From positions 1 to 16,370 of the forward strand of contig JAVBQI010000055.1 of the NCBI GenBank assembly GCA_031549145.1: a DNA stretch of 16,370 nt, given 5' to 3'. A model generated the notes under the pieces. That model saw only the letters and a program-made list of their open reading frames with translations. It was not told the DNA's origin and ran no database searches. The stretch's first letter is position 1. Each line of letters begins with the position of its first letter. Below, in pieces: positions 1 through 7,397 of the stretch. This DNA comes from JAVBSX01 sp031549145. GTDB taxonomy: Bacteria; Planctomycetota; Planctomycetia; Pirellulales; Thermoguttaceae. The translations under genes were made by a program, and so were the position numbers.

Positions 1-5
1 ACGGT

Positions 6-71
6 AGCGGCCCAACGAGGCCGCGGCTTGACAGAGGGCGAAGCCTACTGCCCATACCGGCTACGGTATAC
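6..71 (+). repeat. Double-hairpin intergenic repeat, copy 1
   Basis: This 66-nt stretch recurs at 7241-7307 with only a few substitutions and one single-base indel. Each copy holds two small hairpins: gcggcc/ggccgc near the left end and ataccg/cggtat near the right end, joined by a segment containing ggcgaagcctactgcc. The copy lies just outside the 3' end of the minus-strand oxidoreductase gene and is followed directly by another hairpin at 73-95. It has no coding potential that I can support. It could be a REP-like or MITE-like element or a structured RNA module; two copies cannot decide this. Confidence 0.8.
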
Positions 72-72
72 T

Positions 73-95
73 TCGCGTGCACAGCACGCGGCTCT
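73..95 (+). repeat. Short hairpin, GAGCCGCG family
   Basis: A perfect 6-bp stem, gcgtgc/gcacgc, with loop aca (75-89) is followed by ggctct. The 23-nt block matches 8463-8485 at 21 positions, so it is a half-copy of the larger palindrome there. A T-rich run (tttggttcttgctttttt) follows, so it might also act as a terminator for a plus-strand gene left of the window, but that gene is not visible. Confidence 0.55.
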
Positions 96-149
96 TTGGT
101 TCTTGCTTTTTTGAAGAGAGACTAATTTTCTGATCGTGCGGGGTACCGG

Positions 150-1193
150 CTAAAGGGGGAGCCGCACCGGTTTGCCGGTTTGGGCCGATTCGTAAATGCC
201 GAGAATGATCTCGACGCTGCGTCGACCTTCGTGTCCGTCGGAGACCGGTTTTTGGCCGGTTTCAATCGCCCTGAGCACATCGGCGAACAACTTGGCGTGC
301 CCGTGATGCCCGATCGCCGCCGGATCGGCCGCCCCGCCGCCGCCGGAAAGCTTGTTCGTCATTTGCTCGCGAATCTCCGCATCTTCCGCTTGCGAGGTTT
401 GAAAATCCCATTGGATGATGTCTTCTTCCTCGATGATCGCCGAGCCGCTCGAACCGTGTATTTCGATCCGCTTGAGCGAGCCGGGATAGGCGGCCGTACT
501 CGCCTCGATCACGCCGAGGGCTCCGTTCTCGAACTTGACCGTCGCGACGGCCGTGTCCTCGACCTCGATTCGTTCGTGCGCGAGAAGCGCCGTCTGGGCC
601 GTGATCTCGACGACCGGGCCCATGAGCCAGGTCAACAAATCGACGCTGTGTATCGCCTGGTTCATTAACGCGCCGCCGCCGTCGAGTGCCCAGGTCCCCC
701 GCCAAACGCCGCTGTCGTAATACTCCTGCGTCCGATACCATTTGACGATCGCATCGCCGAGCGTCAACCGGCCGAAGCGTCCGGAATCGACCGCCTGTTT
801 GAGCCGGAGCGACGCTTCGTGAAACCGGGACGGAAAAATCGTCGCGAGCACGACACCGGCCTTTTCGCAGGCGGCGATGATCTTATCGCATTTTTCGAGC
901 GTCACTTCAAGCGGCTTCTCGACGATCACGTGCTTGCCCGCTTCGGCGGCGGCCAGCCCCGGCTCCAAATGCGCCCCGCTCGGGGTGCCGACCGTCACGA
1001 TTTCGAACTCCTTGTCCGCGAGAAACGGCTTCAAATCGTAGTACGCCCGGCAGCCGAACGATTCGGCGAGCCGGTCGGCCGATTGCGGCACCTGATCGAA
1101 GCAGGCAACGACTTTGCCGCCGATTTCCTGAATCGCCTTGGCATGAAAACGGGCGATCATCCCGCAACCGATAATTCCGAAACCTTTTGACAT
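150..1193 (-). CDS. Gfo/Idh/MocA-family NAD(P)-dependent oxidoreductase
   Basis: A 347-residue protein, a normal length for this family. The N-terminal Rossmann fold is visible as GIIGCGMIARFH (residues 6-17, GxGxxA-type nucleotide-binding loop). It is followed by the family hallmark EKP at residues 92-94 and a C-terminal substrate domain with DGGGALMNQAIHSVD, which carries the usual catalytic-type His182 and Asp185. Members oxidise or reduce sugars, inositols and related polyols using NAD(P). There is no signal peptide, so it is probably cytoplasmic. The gene stands alone: the next minus-strand gene starts upstream beyond a 293-bp gap holding a palindromic repeat. The start is the ATG at 1193, directly before the Rossmann strand; no strong Shine-Dalgarno sequence is visible. 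The substrate cannot be told from sequence; nearby DUF4832 and PHP proteins make a sugar-derived substrate plausible, but that is inference. Confidence 0.93.
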   Translation of the reverse strand: MSKGFGIIGCGMIARFHAKAIQEIGGKVVACFDQVPQSADRLAESFGCRAYYDLKPFLADKEFEIVTVGTPSGAHLEPGLAAAEAGKHVIVEKPLEVTLEKCDKIIAACEKAGVVLATIFPSRFHEASLRLKQAVDSGRFGRLTLGDAIVKWYRTQEYYDSGVWRGTWALDGGGALMNQAIHSVDLLTWLMGPVVEITAQTALLAHERIEVEDTAVATVKFENGALGVIEASTAAYPGSLKRIEIHGSSGSAIIEEEDIIQWDFQTSQAEDAEIREQMTNKLSGGGGAADPAAIGHHGHAKLFADVLRAIETGQKPVSDGHEGRRSVEIILGIYESAQTGKPVRLPL

Positions 1194-1366
1194 GATGCGA
1201 TGAGTCTTTCAAGTGGAGGATTGAGAGGGGGGGGTAACGAAGACTTCTATGATAATCGCTTTTTTCACGTTTTTCAATCTTCGCCTCGTTTTGAATCGCG
1301 AAAAACGACCGGTCGATGTCGGAACGTTTAGAGAATGGCCGTTACGAAATTGATGAAATAACCAAC

Positions 1367-1436
1367 GTCACCCCCGCGCCGGCGGGGGTCCAGAGGGAAA
1401 GCGTAATCTCTGGATCCCCGCCTGCGCGGGGATGAC
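1367..1436. repeat. GTCATCCCCG-type palindromic repeat
   Basis: Two 29-nt arms (1367-1395 and 1408-1436) are inverted repeats of each other with 26 of 29 positions matching, separated by a 12-nt loop. The arms begin gtcaccccc/gtcatcccc and end tccagag. It sits in the gap between the DUF4832 gene end and the oxidoreductase start. Similar 'ctggatccccgcctgcgcgg' palindromes occur widely in bacterial intergenic DNA as I recall, so this is probably a REP-like or MITE-like element rather than gene-specific regulation. Confidence 0.85.
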
Positions 1437-1486
1437 GGATTTTACTTTGCTTTCTCGAAGGGCAATGTCTCGAGTTTGCGCCGCAT

Positions 1487-2920
1487 TTACTTTCCAATCA
1501 ATTCGATCCGGCCGATTTTGTAGCGGCGCGTCCCGTCATTGTCCGGGAGCGGAAGGGCGATTTCCGGCTTGCCGTCCCGACGGCCGACGGAAATATACAG
1601 ATCGTAAACGCCTGGCCTGGTCGTCGGGGCGACGAAACCGATCCGGAAGTTGCTTTGGTGTTCGACGGCCCGGGCTTCTCCGGGCGGCCCGACGGGGAGC
1701 GTTTTCACGTCCAAAGTCTCATCGGCGAGCACGGAAACGAAGCCCCCCTTCTCGTCCTTGAGCGTCAGAGCGGGAAAACCACCACCGTAACAAGGAGCGA
1801 CACCGGCGTTCGCCCATTGCCAATCGACCGTAAATGGTTCCCCGATCACAACCGTTTTCGGGTACCGCAATTGACGCAACTGCAAACGGTAACCGAGACG
1901 GCGGTTGATCTCTTCGATCACCTCCCGATTTTCTTCAAGCAGCACTTCGGGCCACCAATGGATCGAAAGATAACTGGCGTGGTGATCCTCAACCGCCTGC
2001 CGCAAGAGCGAACCGTCTCCCCAAGCCTCGCGGATTTTCGAGCTGCCGAAATGTTCATGCTCCAAAATGATCGGGAGCCGCGGCCAGAACATCGCGGCCA
2101 TTTCGGCGTGATACCAATGCTCGGGATACTTTTGGACGAGGATGCTGTCGTCGCGGAACGTCACGTCTTGCGAAAGGGCATACTCCATACCGGGCCAAGG
2201 GCCCTTGCTCGTCGGGCCGGAAATGTCGTCGCTCACACAAAGAAGGGTGTCCGGAAAATGCTTCTTGTGCAAATCGATATGTATTTTCGAGACCCGGTCG
2301 GTTTCTTCCTGCGAGAGTTGGCAATCGAAGCCGGTGTGCCCTTCGCCCCACATGCCGAAGGTGCCAGCATCGAGAAACGCGACGTCCGGATTGCCGTTGT
2401 AACGCCGGGCGACGGCGACGAGAAAACGGTCGAGTTTTTCGAGAAACACCGGATCGTCATAAAGCGGCGCCCAAAGCGGCCCACCTTCGCGCGGCCCGAC
2501 TCCGAATTCGTATTCGACCCCGTGTGCTCCGGCCCGGGCGACCCATTCGGGTGTCGCCCAGCGGAGCCAGCTTTCGCAGCAAGTAAAGCGGAAAGCGACT
2601 TTTTTCCCTTTTGCGATCCAACGCTCAGCGGGCGTGTCAAGGATCGCCCAATTGAAAACGCCTTCTTCCGGTTCGATAAACGCCCAGGGGAGCCGCAGGT
2701 AAACGACCGAGCAGCCGGGAAACCAATCGAGCGTATCGGACGGCTCCAGTTTTGAGCCGTAATTCTCCGGGATGTTCGAGTAAAAGTGCATCGTCCAGCC
2801 CATGCCGGGATTGACGAGGGCCTCGCCGGTGTCGACCGGTTGAACGACGACGTTTTCCGCAGCTTGAACGGGAACGAACAGGAGGAGAAAAAACGACAGA
2901 CAGAGAAAAAAGCGTTGCAT
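1487..2920 (-). CDS. Exported DUF4832-type, glycosidase-like protein
   Basis: I chose the ATG at 2920 (477 residues) because it places a clean signal peptide first: MQRFFLCLSFFLLLFVPVQA, with cleavage likely after QAA near residue 21. An upstream TTG at 2956 would only add a tail ahead of that signal. The mature protein begins with VNPGMGW (36-42), the start pattern of beta-galactosidase-like DUF4832 proteins. A TIM-barrel-like region follows with YLRLPWAFIEPEEGVFNW and GMWGEGH (about 189-195), whose Glu193 is a candidate acid/base. The C-terminal part (about 340-475) has NRRLGYRLQLRQLRYP and WANAGVAPCYGG, typical of DUF4832 and a beta-sandwich after it. It therefore probably acts on a polysaccharide or glycoside outside the cytoplasm, although activity for this family is not established to my knowledge. 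No operon partner; gaps with palindromes flank it on both sides. Confidence 0.85.
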   Translation of the reverse strand: MQRFFLCLSFFLLLFVPVQAAENVVVQPVDTGEALVNPGMGWTMHFYSNIPENYGSKLEPSDTLDWFPGCSVVYLRLPWAFIEPEEGVFNWAILDTPAERWIAKGKKVAFRFTCCESWLRWATPEWVARAGAHGVEYEFGVGPREGGPLWAPLYDDPVFLEKLDRFLVAVARRYNGNPDVAFLDAGTFGMWGEGHTGFDCQLSQEETDRVSKIHIDLHKKHFPDTLLCVSDDISGPTSKGPWPGMEYALSQDVTFRDDSILVQKYPEHWYHAEMAAMFWPRLPIILEHEHFGSSKIREAWGDGSLLRQAVEDHHASYLSIHWWPEVLLEENREVIEEINRRLGYRLQLRQLRYPKTVVIGEPFTVDWQWANAGVAPCYGGGFPALTLKDEKGGFVSVLADETLDVKTLPVGPPGEARAVEHQSNFRIGFVAPTTRPGVYDLYISVGRRDGKPEIALPLPDNDGTRRYKIGRIELIGK

Positions 2921-2980
2921 GAGAAACGGTGATGATAAGGATCTGTAACAAAACAACCTTTACAATCGCACAATTTTTTT

Positions 2981-3058
2981 ACTACGGAATACGCGGAATA
3001 ACGGAATAGACGGAAATGTAAAATCCCGTGTTTTCCGTCTTTCCGTGTGTTCCGTAGT
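2981..3058. repeat. ACGGAA imperfect palindrome
   Basis: An inverted repeat whose left arm starts actacggaa (2981) and whose right arm ends ttccgtagt (3058). The arms are 36 and 28 nt; the left arm carries an 8-nt internal extra repeat unit (taacggaa). Internally it is built from cggaa units in both orientations. It lies upstream of the DUF4832 gene start and downstream of the PQQ-like gene. Similar cggaa/ttccg elements are, as I recall, common in large environmental bacterial genomes, so I read it as a mobile or REP-like palindrome. Confidence 0.75.
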
Positions 3059-3067
3059 TAAAAAACA

Positions 3068-3084
3068 AGCGGCGCAGACGCCGG
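3068..3084 (-). repeat. GC-rich 17-nt dispersed repeat, third copy
   Basis: The reverse complement of this 17-mer (ccggcgtctgcgccgct) is identical to 14387-14403 and differs at two positions from 4496-4512. It contains a 5-bp mini-hairpin, cggcg/cgccg. It lies immediately beside the ACGGAA palindrome and just past the stop of the PQQ-like gene. Confidence 0.6.
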
Positions 3085-3099
3085 CTCGAACGAGTTCGA

Positions 3100-4362
3100 T
3101 TAGGGGGCCGCAACGTCGTAACAATACAGATATTGGGCGTGTCGCAGGTACAGTCGGCCGCCGCAGACGACCGGGTGTGCCCAGCTCATTCCTTCGGCCT
3201 CGTTCGGCAATCGGAAGCGGCTGATTTCGACATACCGATCCGGTTCCGGCTTGAGCAGGATCACCGTCCGGTCGGCCTCCGAAAGTCCGTAAATCAAACC
3301 GTCGGCGTAGTGCACGGAACCGGAACCGATCCCGCGCTCCATATAACCGATCTCGCCGGTGTCGAAACGGATCGACCCCCAGGCCCCTTTGTGCGTCGTC
3401 CCGTACACGTAATCGCCGAGCAGGATCACCCCGCCGTGATGATTGTCGAACCGCTTCTCGTACCAGACTTCGCTCGGAGTGATCTCACCGTTTGATTCCC
3501 GTGTCAGTTTGAAAAGGCGTGCCCCTTCGTCGTACCCGCTGGTCATAAAAAGGTGCCCGTCGCGGTATATCGGCATGGTGACGTTCGTAACCCGAAAGTT
3601 TTTCCAGGGGAATGAAAAGAGCGTCTTTCCGGTCGCCGGGTCGAGACCTTCAACCGTTTTCTCGGTTTGGATCGCGACGATCCGAGTTCCGTCGAAGGTA
3701 AAGAGATATGGTGTCGCGAACCCCGGTTTTTCGTGGGCCGAAGCGGCCGCCCAGACGGTCTTGCCGGTCCGCTTATCGAGAGCGAGCGCACAGGCTTTCG
3801 GACCGCCGGGGCAGCAGATCAGGTTCTCGCCGTCGATGATCACCGATTCCCCAAGCGCCCAACGCGGAACCTCCGAACCATAATCGGTCATAATGTTGCG
3901 ATGCCAGATTTTCTTGCCGGTTTTCGCGTCGAAACAGGCGACTTCTCCAACGGCGCTTTCGTCGTAAACGCGGTCACCGTCGATCGTCGGGGTCGCACGC
4001 GTGCTCGGATACCGCCGCCGGTCGGACAAGGCGGGGCCGTTGTCGTTTTGCCAAAGCAATCGACCGTCGAGATCGAGGCAGAAAATCATCGCCAGTTCCT
4101 TACCGTCCTTTTCGATGTTGCCGCTGGTGTAAATTCGCCCATCAGCCAAAGAAACGCCGGAATACCCGAGCCCGAGAAAATCGGCAGTCCAAAGGAGTTT
4201 CGGGCCCCCCTCGGGCCATTTTTTCAACAGTCCGGTATCCGAGGATTTGTTGTCGGCGTTCGGACCGTGAAAGACCGGCCAAAACGGAGCGGAATCGGCG
4301 GCGAAGAGGGGAGCCGCTGCGAGAAGCAGCACGGCGAAAAAGAAAGCGACGTTGCGAGGCAT
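3100..4362 (-). CDS. Exported PQQ-like beta-propeller protein
   Basis: The start is the ATG at 4362 (420 residues), supported by a GGGAG Shine-Dalgarno sequence (complement of 4370-4374) seven bases away and by the signal peptide that follows: MPRNVAFFFAVLLLAAAPLFAA, cleaved near residue 22. The mature N-terminus WPVFHGPNADNKSSDTGLLKKWPEGGPKLLW is the pattern of planctomycete outer-membrane-biogenesis-like (BamB/PQQ) propellers. Repeats of the propeller type follow: DGRIYTSG, CLDLDGRLLWQ, CFDAKTGKKIWH, ALDKRTGKTVW and GLDPATGKTLFSF, where the A/D-x-TGK-x-x-W signature marks each blade. Propellers of this kind either bind PQQ in dehydrogenases or serve as scaffolds; no dehydrogenase Asp-Cys-Cys features are evident, so I favour a scaffold or unknown enzyme in the periplasm. 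It is a single gene with no close neighbour. Confidence 0.88.
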   Translation of the reverse strand: MPRNVAFFFAVLLLAAAPLFAADSAPFWPVFHGPNADNKSSDTGLLKKWPEGGPKLLWTADFLGLGYSGVSLADGRIYTSGNIEKDGKELAMIFCLDLDGRLLWQNDNGPALSDRRRYPSTRATPTIDGDRVYDESAVGEVACFDAKTGKKIWHRNIMTDYGSEVPRWALGESVIIDGENLICCPGGPKACALALDKRTGKTVWAAASAHEKPGFATPYLFTFDGTRIVAIQTEKTVEGLDPATGKTLFSFPWKNFRVTNVTMPIYRDGHLFMTSGYDEGARLFKLTRESNGEITPSEVWYEKRFDNHHGGVILLGDYVYGTTHKGAWGSIRFDTGEIGYMERGIGSGSVHYADGLIYGLSEADRTVILLKPEPDRYVEISRFRLPNEAEGMSWAHPVVCGGRLYLRHAQYLYCYDVAAP

Positions 4363-4481
4363 GATCGTTCTCCCGGTTGAAAAATCGGTGAAATCCGCGA
4401 GCGGTGCGAACACAATGTTTCGACCGAGTATAGCCGAAAAAGAAATCGATTCAAGTCGAATGCGGCGTTTCCAAGAGTGGG

Positions 4482-4511
4482 GCGGCGTTGCGGCACCAGC
4501 GTCTACGCCGC
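4482..4511. terminator. Possible hairpin terminator after sigma-factor gene
   Basis: A perfect 7-bp GC stem, gcggcgt (4482-4488) with acgccgc (4505-4511), starts 22 nt beyond the stop codon of the minus-strand sigma-factor gene. No U-tract follows on the minus strand, so an intrinsic terminator is uncertain. The right arm overlaps the dispersed repeat at 4495-4521, so the hairpin may be a property of the repeat insertion. Confidence 0.35.
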
Positions 4512-4521
4512 TCGGCTAAAC
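4495..4521 (+). repeat. GC-rich 27-nt dispersed repeat, copy beside sigma gene
   Basis: The 27 nt match 14386-14412 at 25 positions in the same orientation, ending in the block cgccgctcggctaaac. This copy lies between the sigma-factor stop codon and the PQQ-like start. The other full copy interrupts a toxin gene, which suggests that this is an element that can be inserted rather than a local regulatory site. Confidence 0.65.
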
Positions 4522-4532
4522 AGATGGGCAAT

Positions 4533-5456
4533 TTAGAAATCCTCATAGCGTTCCTGGTGCATCTTTTTGATGCGCTCGACGATCGCGCTGTGCATTTGAG
4601 AAACCCGGCTCTCGGAGAGTTCGAGCGTCAGTCCGATTTCCTTCATCGTCATTTCCTCATAATAATAGAGAATGATGATGAGTCGCTCGCTTTTCGTCAG
4701 CCCTCGGGTGTAGGCCCGGATCAAATCGACCCGATTGAGCCGTTCGGTCGGGTCTTCGCCCCGTTGATCGGCCAAAACGTCGATCTCGCGGATATCCTTG
4801 AAACCATCCGTTTCGCCCCACTTTTTGTCAAGGCTCGAAATGTTGACGCCGTGCGTCTCGGCGAGCATTTTCGGCAGTTCGCCGACCGGAACGTTGAGGT
4901 AATCGGCGACTTCGGTGTCGCATGGCTTGCGTCCCAACTCGAATTCCAGGGTTTTGAACGCTTCGTTGATCCGGCTCGCCTTGGAGCGAACCATTCGCGG
5001 AACCCAGTCCATGGAACGGAGTTCGTCCAACATCGCTCCCTGGACCCGGGACATGCAGAACGTTTCGAACTTGACGCCGCGGCCGATGTCGAACGCGTTG
5101 ATCGCGTCCATAAGCCCGAAGGTCCCGGCGGAAATCAAATCGTCCAGTTCGATGCCGTCGGGCAACCTCGCCCAAATCCGCTCCCCGCGGCTGCGAACGA
5201 GCGGCATATAGCGTTCGATGAGCGCATTGCGGATCCCCTGGTCGGACGGATTTTCGGCGAAGCTCAACCACAACCCTTCCGCGTCTCCCAACTGGGAGGA
5301 ATCGGTCGGTTCGGATTCGACCGGTGCGGAACTGACCAGCACGGCGGAACGGGGGCGTTTCGCGGTATTTTTCAATGCGGCGGTGCTTCTCGAAGGGGTT
5401 GCCTCGGCAAGTTCCGTCGTTTCCGGTTCCGAATAAAGAGCTGTCGCCAACGCCAT
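4533..5456 (-). CDS. FliA/WhiG-family RNA polymerase sigma factor
   Basis: A 307-residue sigma-70-type factor of the flagellar/sporulation class. Region 2 is at about 75-155 (YMPLVRSRGERIWARLP, ELDDLISAGTFGLMDAI, FETFCMSRVQGAMLDELR, DWVPR); region 3 is at about 159-210 (INEAFKTLEFELGRKP, EVADYLNV); region 4 is at about 243-300 with the helix-turn-helix MKEIGLTLELSESRVSQMHS. This layout and the 'RxxGAMLDELRxMDWVPR' block are diagnostic of FliA/WhiG. The first about 60 residues are a Ser/Thr/Ala/Pro-rich extension not seen in typical FliA (about 240 residues). The start at 5456 is supported by AAGGAA seven bases upstream. No flagellar or anti-sigma gene is in the window, so the regulon is unknown; I leave the symbol blank because fliA would imply a motility role I cannot show. 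A hairpin in its leader is listed separately. Confidence 0.93.
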   Translation of the reverse strand: MALATALYSEPETTELAEATPSRSTAALKNTAKRPRSAVLVSSAPVESEPTDSSQLGDAEGLWLSFAENPSDQGIRNALIERYMPLVRSRGERIWARLPDGIELDDLISAGTFGLMDAINAFDIGRGVKFETFCMSRVQGAMLDELRSMDWVPRMVRSKASRINEAFKTLEFELGRKPCDTEVADYLNVPVGELPKMLAETHGVNISSLDKKWGETDGFKDIREIDVLADQRGEDPTERLNRVDLIRAYTRGLTKSERLIIILYYYEEMTMKEIGLTLELSESRVSQMHSAIVERIKKMHQERYEDF

Positions 5457-5503
5457 ATCAAAATTCCTTTTTTGTCATTTTCAGGCTCAACAAGAGTCGA
5501 TCC

Positions 5504-5530
5504 CCCATTCATTGTCTTTGGACGAATGGG
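5504..5530 (-). promoter_or_regulatory. Leader hairpin upstream of sigma-factor gene
   Basis: On the minus strand, cccattc and gaatggg form a perfect 7-bp stem with a 13-nt loop, ending 47 nt before the sigma-factor ATG. If transcription starts upstream, this would be in the 5' leader. It could be an operator dyad, a leader structure, or chance. Confidence 0.3.
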
Positions 5531-5692
5531 TTCGACGCGGAAGGATAACAACTTTTCCGGAACGTGAAAAGAACGATTTTCCGCTTTTTTTGGGGAGAGC
5601 AGAGACAAGAAAGGGGAAAAAGAGTCGGCCTGTTTTTCCTGTCCTGCCTGTTTTGACAGACAGGATTCTCTTTTCGTGAGAATAATGAATCG

Positions 5693-5753
5693 GAGCCGCG
5701 CCCCGAACGAAGCGGAGGCCCCGGCAAGGACCGCTTCCTTACGGGCGCGGCTC
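5693..5753. repeat. GAGCCGCG-ended palindrome (long hairpin)
   Basis: Outer arms gagccgcgccc (5693-5703) and gggcgcggctc (5743-5753) pair perfectly over 11 bp; inner arms gaagcgg (5709-5715) and ccgcttc (5731-5737) pair perfectly over 7 bp. It lies 52 nt beyond the PHP gene stop. The ends are the same GAGCCGCG/CGCGGCTCT as the elements at 73-95 and 8418-8484, although the interior differs. It may terminate the PHP transcript, but no U-tract follows. Confidence 0.7.
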
Positions 5754-5805
5754 TGAATGAAATCGTTCGACATTCTTTTTGATTCTGCCTAACCGCTTAC
5801 GAGAT

Positions 5806-7149
5806 TTATTTTTCTGTTTTCCACCCATAAGGCTGGGTCCAGGCGGTCAGATATTTGTCGACCTCACGCTTGTTCGGAAAAGGAAGCGGATTCTTTTTGT
5901 TGGAGATGATTTGAGCACGGACGTAAAGATCGTCCTTTTGAATCGTGTACGATCCTTCGGTTCCGTCGATTCGCTCGAAGACCTCGCCGATTCGGTCGGA
6001 ATAAATCAGTCCCGTTCGGGCCGGTTTCTTCCCCTTGGCCGGATCATCGAAACTCTGCGTCGTCCGGTCGAAACCGCGTTTCGTGCCGATAAAGCGAATT
6101 TGGTAGCTCACACCCTCTTCCGGTTGTACCTTGACGGAGAGTGTTTTCGCTTTCGGGTTGTAATCGAGTTTCTCCAAAATCACCCCCGAAGAACTGTAAA
6201 AATCGCCGTCAAGCATCGCTTGCATGATCGTATCGACCGTCAGGTCTTTGGCCCGGACCATGATCCAGGAAAAGGCCATTTTCTCGTAATCAATACCGGG
6301 AATCGGCAGATCCCCGGGAAAATAATAATGCCGGTCGTCGCTTCCCAGCCCGTAAACGGCCGGATTGCCGTCTTCGATCCGAAACGAATTGATGATGTCC
6401 CAGAGCTTTTCCTTCGTCCAGAATTTTTCATGCGGCGGAGAGGTCGGCTCGCTGTTGACGATTTCCATAAACCGCGTTTCCGGGTTGTCGATCACGTCTT
6501 GCGGGTAAGTGTCGTAGTATTCCCAGATCGGGTGATTGACGGCGAGGTACGATTTCAGACCGTGCTTTTTCGCGTGTTCGGCAATGGCGGCCGTGTTGAG
6601 GCGGATCGTTTCGGCGAGGGTCGCCCCTTCGATTTTCGGCATCGTCTCGGCGATGTTGACCGCGTTCATATGGATAGCGCGGCCGGGCACCCGGGCCGAA
6701 ACCTCTTCCCCGGGAATCATCAGAAATTTTCCGGGACTGTCGAATTCTTTTTGCAGTTCCGCGAAGGTTTTGAGCCGGACCTGCATTTTGTCGTCGACCG
6801 TTCGGGTTTCGACGTTATCCTTCCCGAAGGCTTGGATGTAACGCTCTAGCGCCTGCCCGGTCACTTTAAGGCCGCGATTGACGTCGCCGTCGATCGTCCG
6901 CCAAAATTCGCCTGTTTGAAAAACGTCGTGATCGGAAAGGACGACGAATTGGTAGCCGCGATCCTTGTACCATTGGACCGCCTCTTCGGGAAACGCCCGC
7001 CCGTCGGTCCAATTCGTGTGCATGTGCGGGTTGCCCTTGTACCATTCCTGGGCTTCGAGACGCGAGAGAGACAGAAAAGTCGCGTTCGCGGTCAAAAAGC
7101 CGAGACAAGACAAAATTACGATGTTACGGAAAAATGATCGGTGTCGCAT
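5806..7149 (-). CDS. Exported PHP-domain phosphoesterase-like protein
   Basis: A 447-residue protein. The N-terminus has a basic-hydrophobic export signal (MRHRSFFRNIVILSCLGFLT) ending before LEAQEW, so it likely acts outside the cytoplasm. The PHP metal-binding motifs appear in order: HMH at residues 42-44 within GNPHMHTNWTDG, SDHD at 72-75, PGEE at 146-149, IHMN at 159-162 and NHP at 205-207. These residues normally ligate two or three metal ions and hydrolyse phosphoesters, or nucleic acids in polymerase-linked members. The C-terminal part (about 330-447) looks like a separate beta-rich domain with YSDRIGEVFERIDG. The substrate is unknown. The start at 7149 is set by the signal peptide; no Shine-Dalgarno sequence is evident. 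The gene is divergent from the Tat-exported gene at 7398, with a repeat copy between them. Confidence 0.88.
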   Translation of the reverse strand: MRHRSFFRNIVILSCLGFLTANATFLSLSRLEAQEWYKGNPHMHTNWTDGRAFPEEAVQWYKDRGYQFVVLSDHDVFQTGEFWRTIDGDVNRGLKVTGQALERYIQAFGKDNVETRTVDDKMQVRLKTFAELQKEFDSPGKFLMIPGEEVSARVPGRAIHMNAVNIAETMPKIEGATLAETIRLNTAAIAEHAKKHGLKSYLAVNHPIWEYYDTYPQDVIDNPETRFMEIVNSEPTSPPHEKFWTKEKLWDIINSFRIEDGNPAVYGLGSDDRHYYFPGDLPIPGIDYEKMAFSWIMVRAKDLTVDTIMQAMLDGDFYSSSGVILEKLDYNPKAKTLSVKVQPEEGVSYQIRFIGTKRGFDRTTQSFDDPAKGKKPARTGLIYSDRIGEVFERIDGTEGSYTIQKDDLYVRAQIISNKKNPLPFPNKREVDKYLTAWTQPYGWKTEK

Positions 7150-7240
7150 TTTTTGTTGGAATTGAATTGTCTATTGGAAAGTAACGCCTTTTGGAATAAA
7201 ATATATTCTAATCGGTTTAAAATTCCGTCTTCGGTACGAC

Positions 7241-7307
7241 AGCGGCCCAACGAGGCCGCGATTTGACAGGGGGGCGAAGCCTACTGCCTATACCGGCTAC
7301 GGTATAC
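7241..7307 (+). repeat. Double-hairpin intergenic repeat, copy 2
   Basis: This copy corresponds to 6-71 with a single-base insertion and a few substitutions. The gcggcc/ggccgc hairpin is intact, and the right hairpin is extended to 7 bp (tataccg/cggtata). It occupies most of the divergent region between the PHP gene and the Tat-exported gene, about 90 bp before the latter's ATG, so it could influence either transcript. Both copies have the same orientation on the plus strand. Confidence 0.8.
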
Positions 7308-7397
7308 AATGATAGGGAATTGCTCCGGTAAGTTCAAGTCGGCGGAAAACCGTTGCCGGTTCGAATATTTTGACCACTATCTTCAGGAGAAACGAAA

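Larger units (their letters stand above)
5457..5805. other. 349-bp gap between sigma and PHP genes
   Basis: The gap holds the sigma-factor leader with a small hairpin (5504-5530), a cctgtc/gacagg-rich stretch at about 5638-5664 with weak dyad character, and the GAGCCGCG palindrome (5693-5753). I see no reading frame with supportable coding signals, and no convincing promoter for the sigma gene; a tgttat-like -10 on the minus strand near 5545 has no clear -35. Confidence 0.5.

Noticed and set aside
1655..2755. A 366-codon plus-strand open frame opposite the DUF4832 gene
   Set aside because: Same reason: the minus strand has a signal peptide and family motifs, the plus strand has none.
3085..3107. 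A gttcgat tract resembling a tRNA T-arm
   Set aside because: No acceptor stem, anticodon arm or D-arm around it; it lies next to a gene end.
4488..5567. A 359-codon open frame on the plus strand, antisense to the sigma-factor gene
   Set aside because: It is a high-GC antisense shadow: its translation is not protein-like, and the opposite strand carries a complete sigma-factor domain set.
5638..5664. A cctgtc/gacagg dyad as a LexA-like or other operator
   Set aside because: The pairing is short and the tract is low-complexity; it resembles a decayed repeat more than a defined site.
5779..6849. A 356-codon plus-strand open frame opposite the PHP gene
   Set aside because: The complementary strand encodes the PHP motifs and a signal; the plus frame has no recognisable fold.
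7195..7215. A tagaat/tatatt -10-like site for the PHP gene on the minus strand
   Set aside because: The -35 position holds no similarity to ttgaca; AT-rich DNA produces such matches often.
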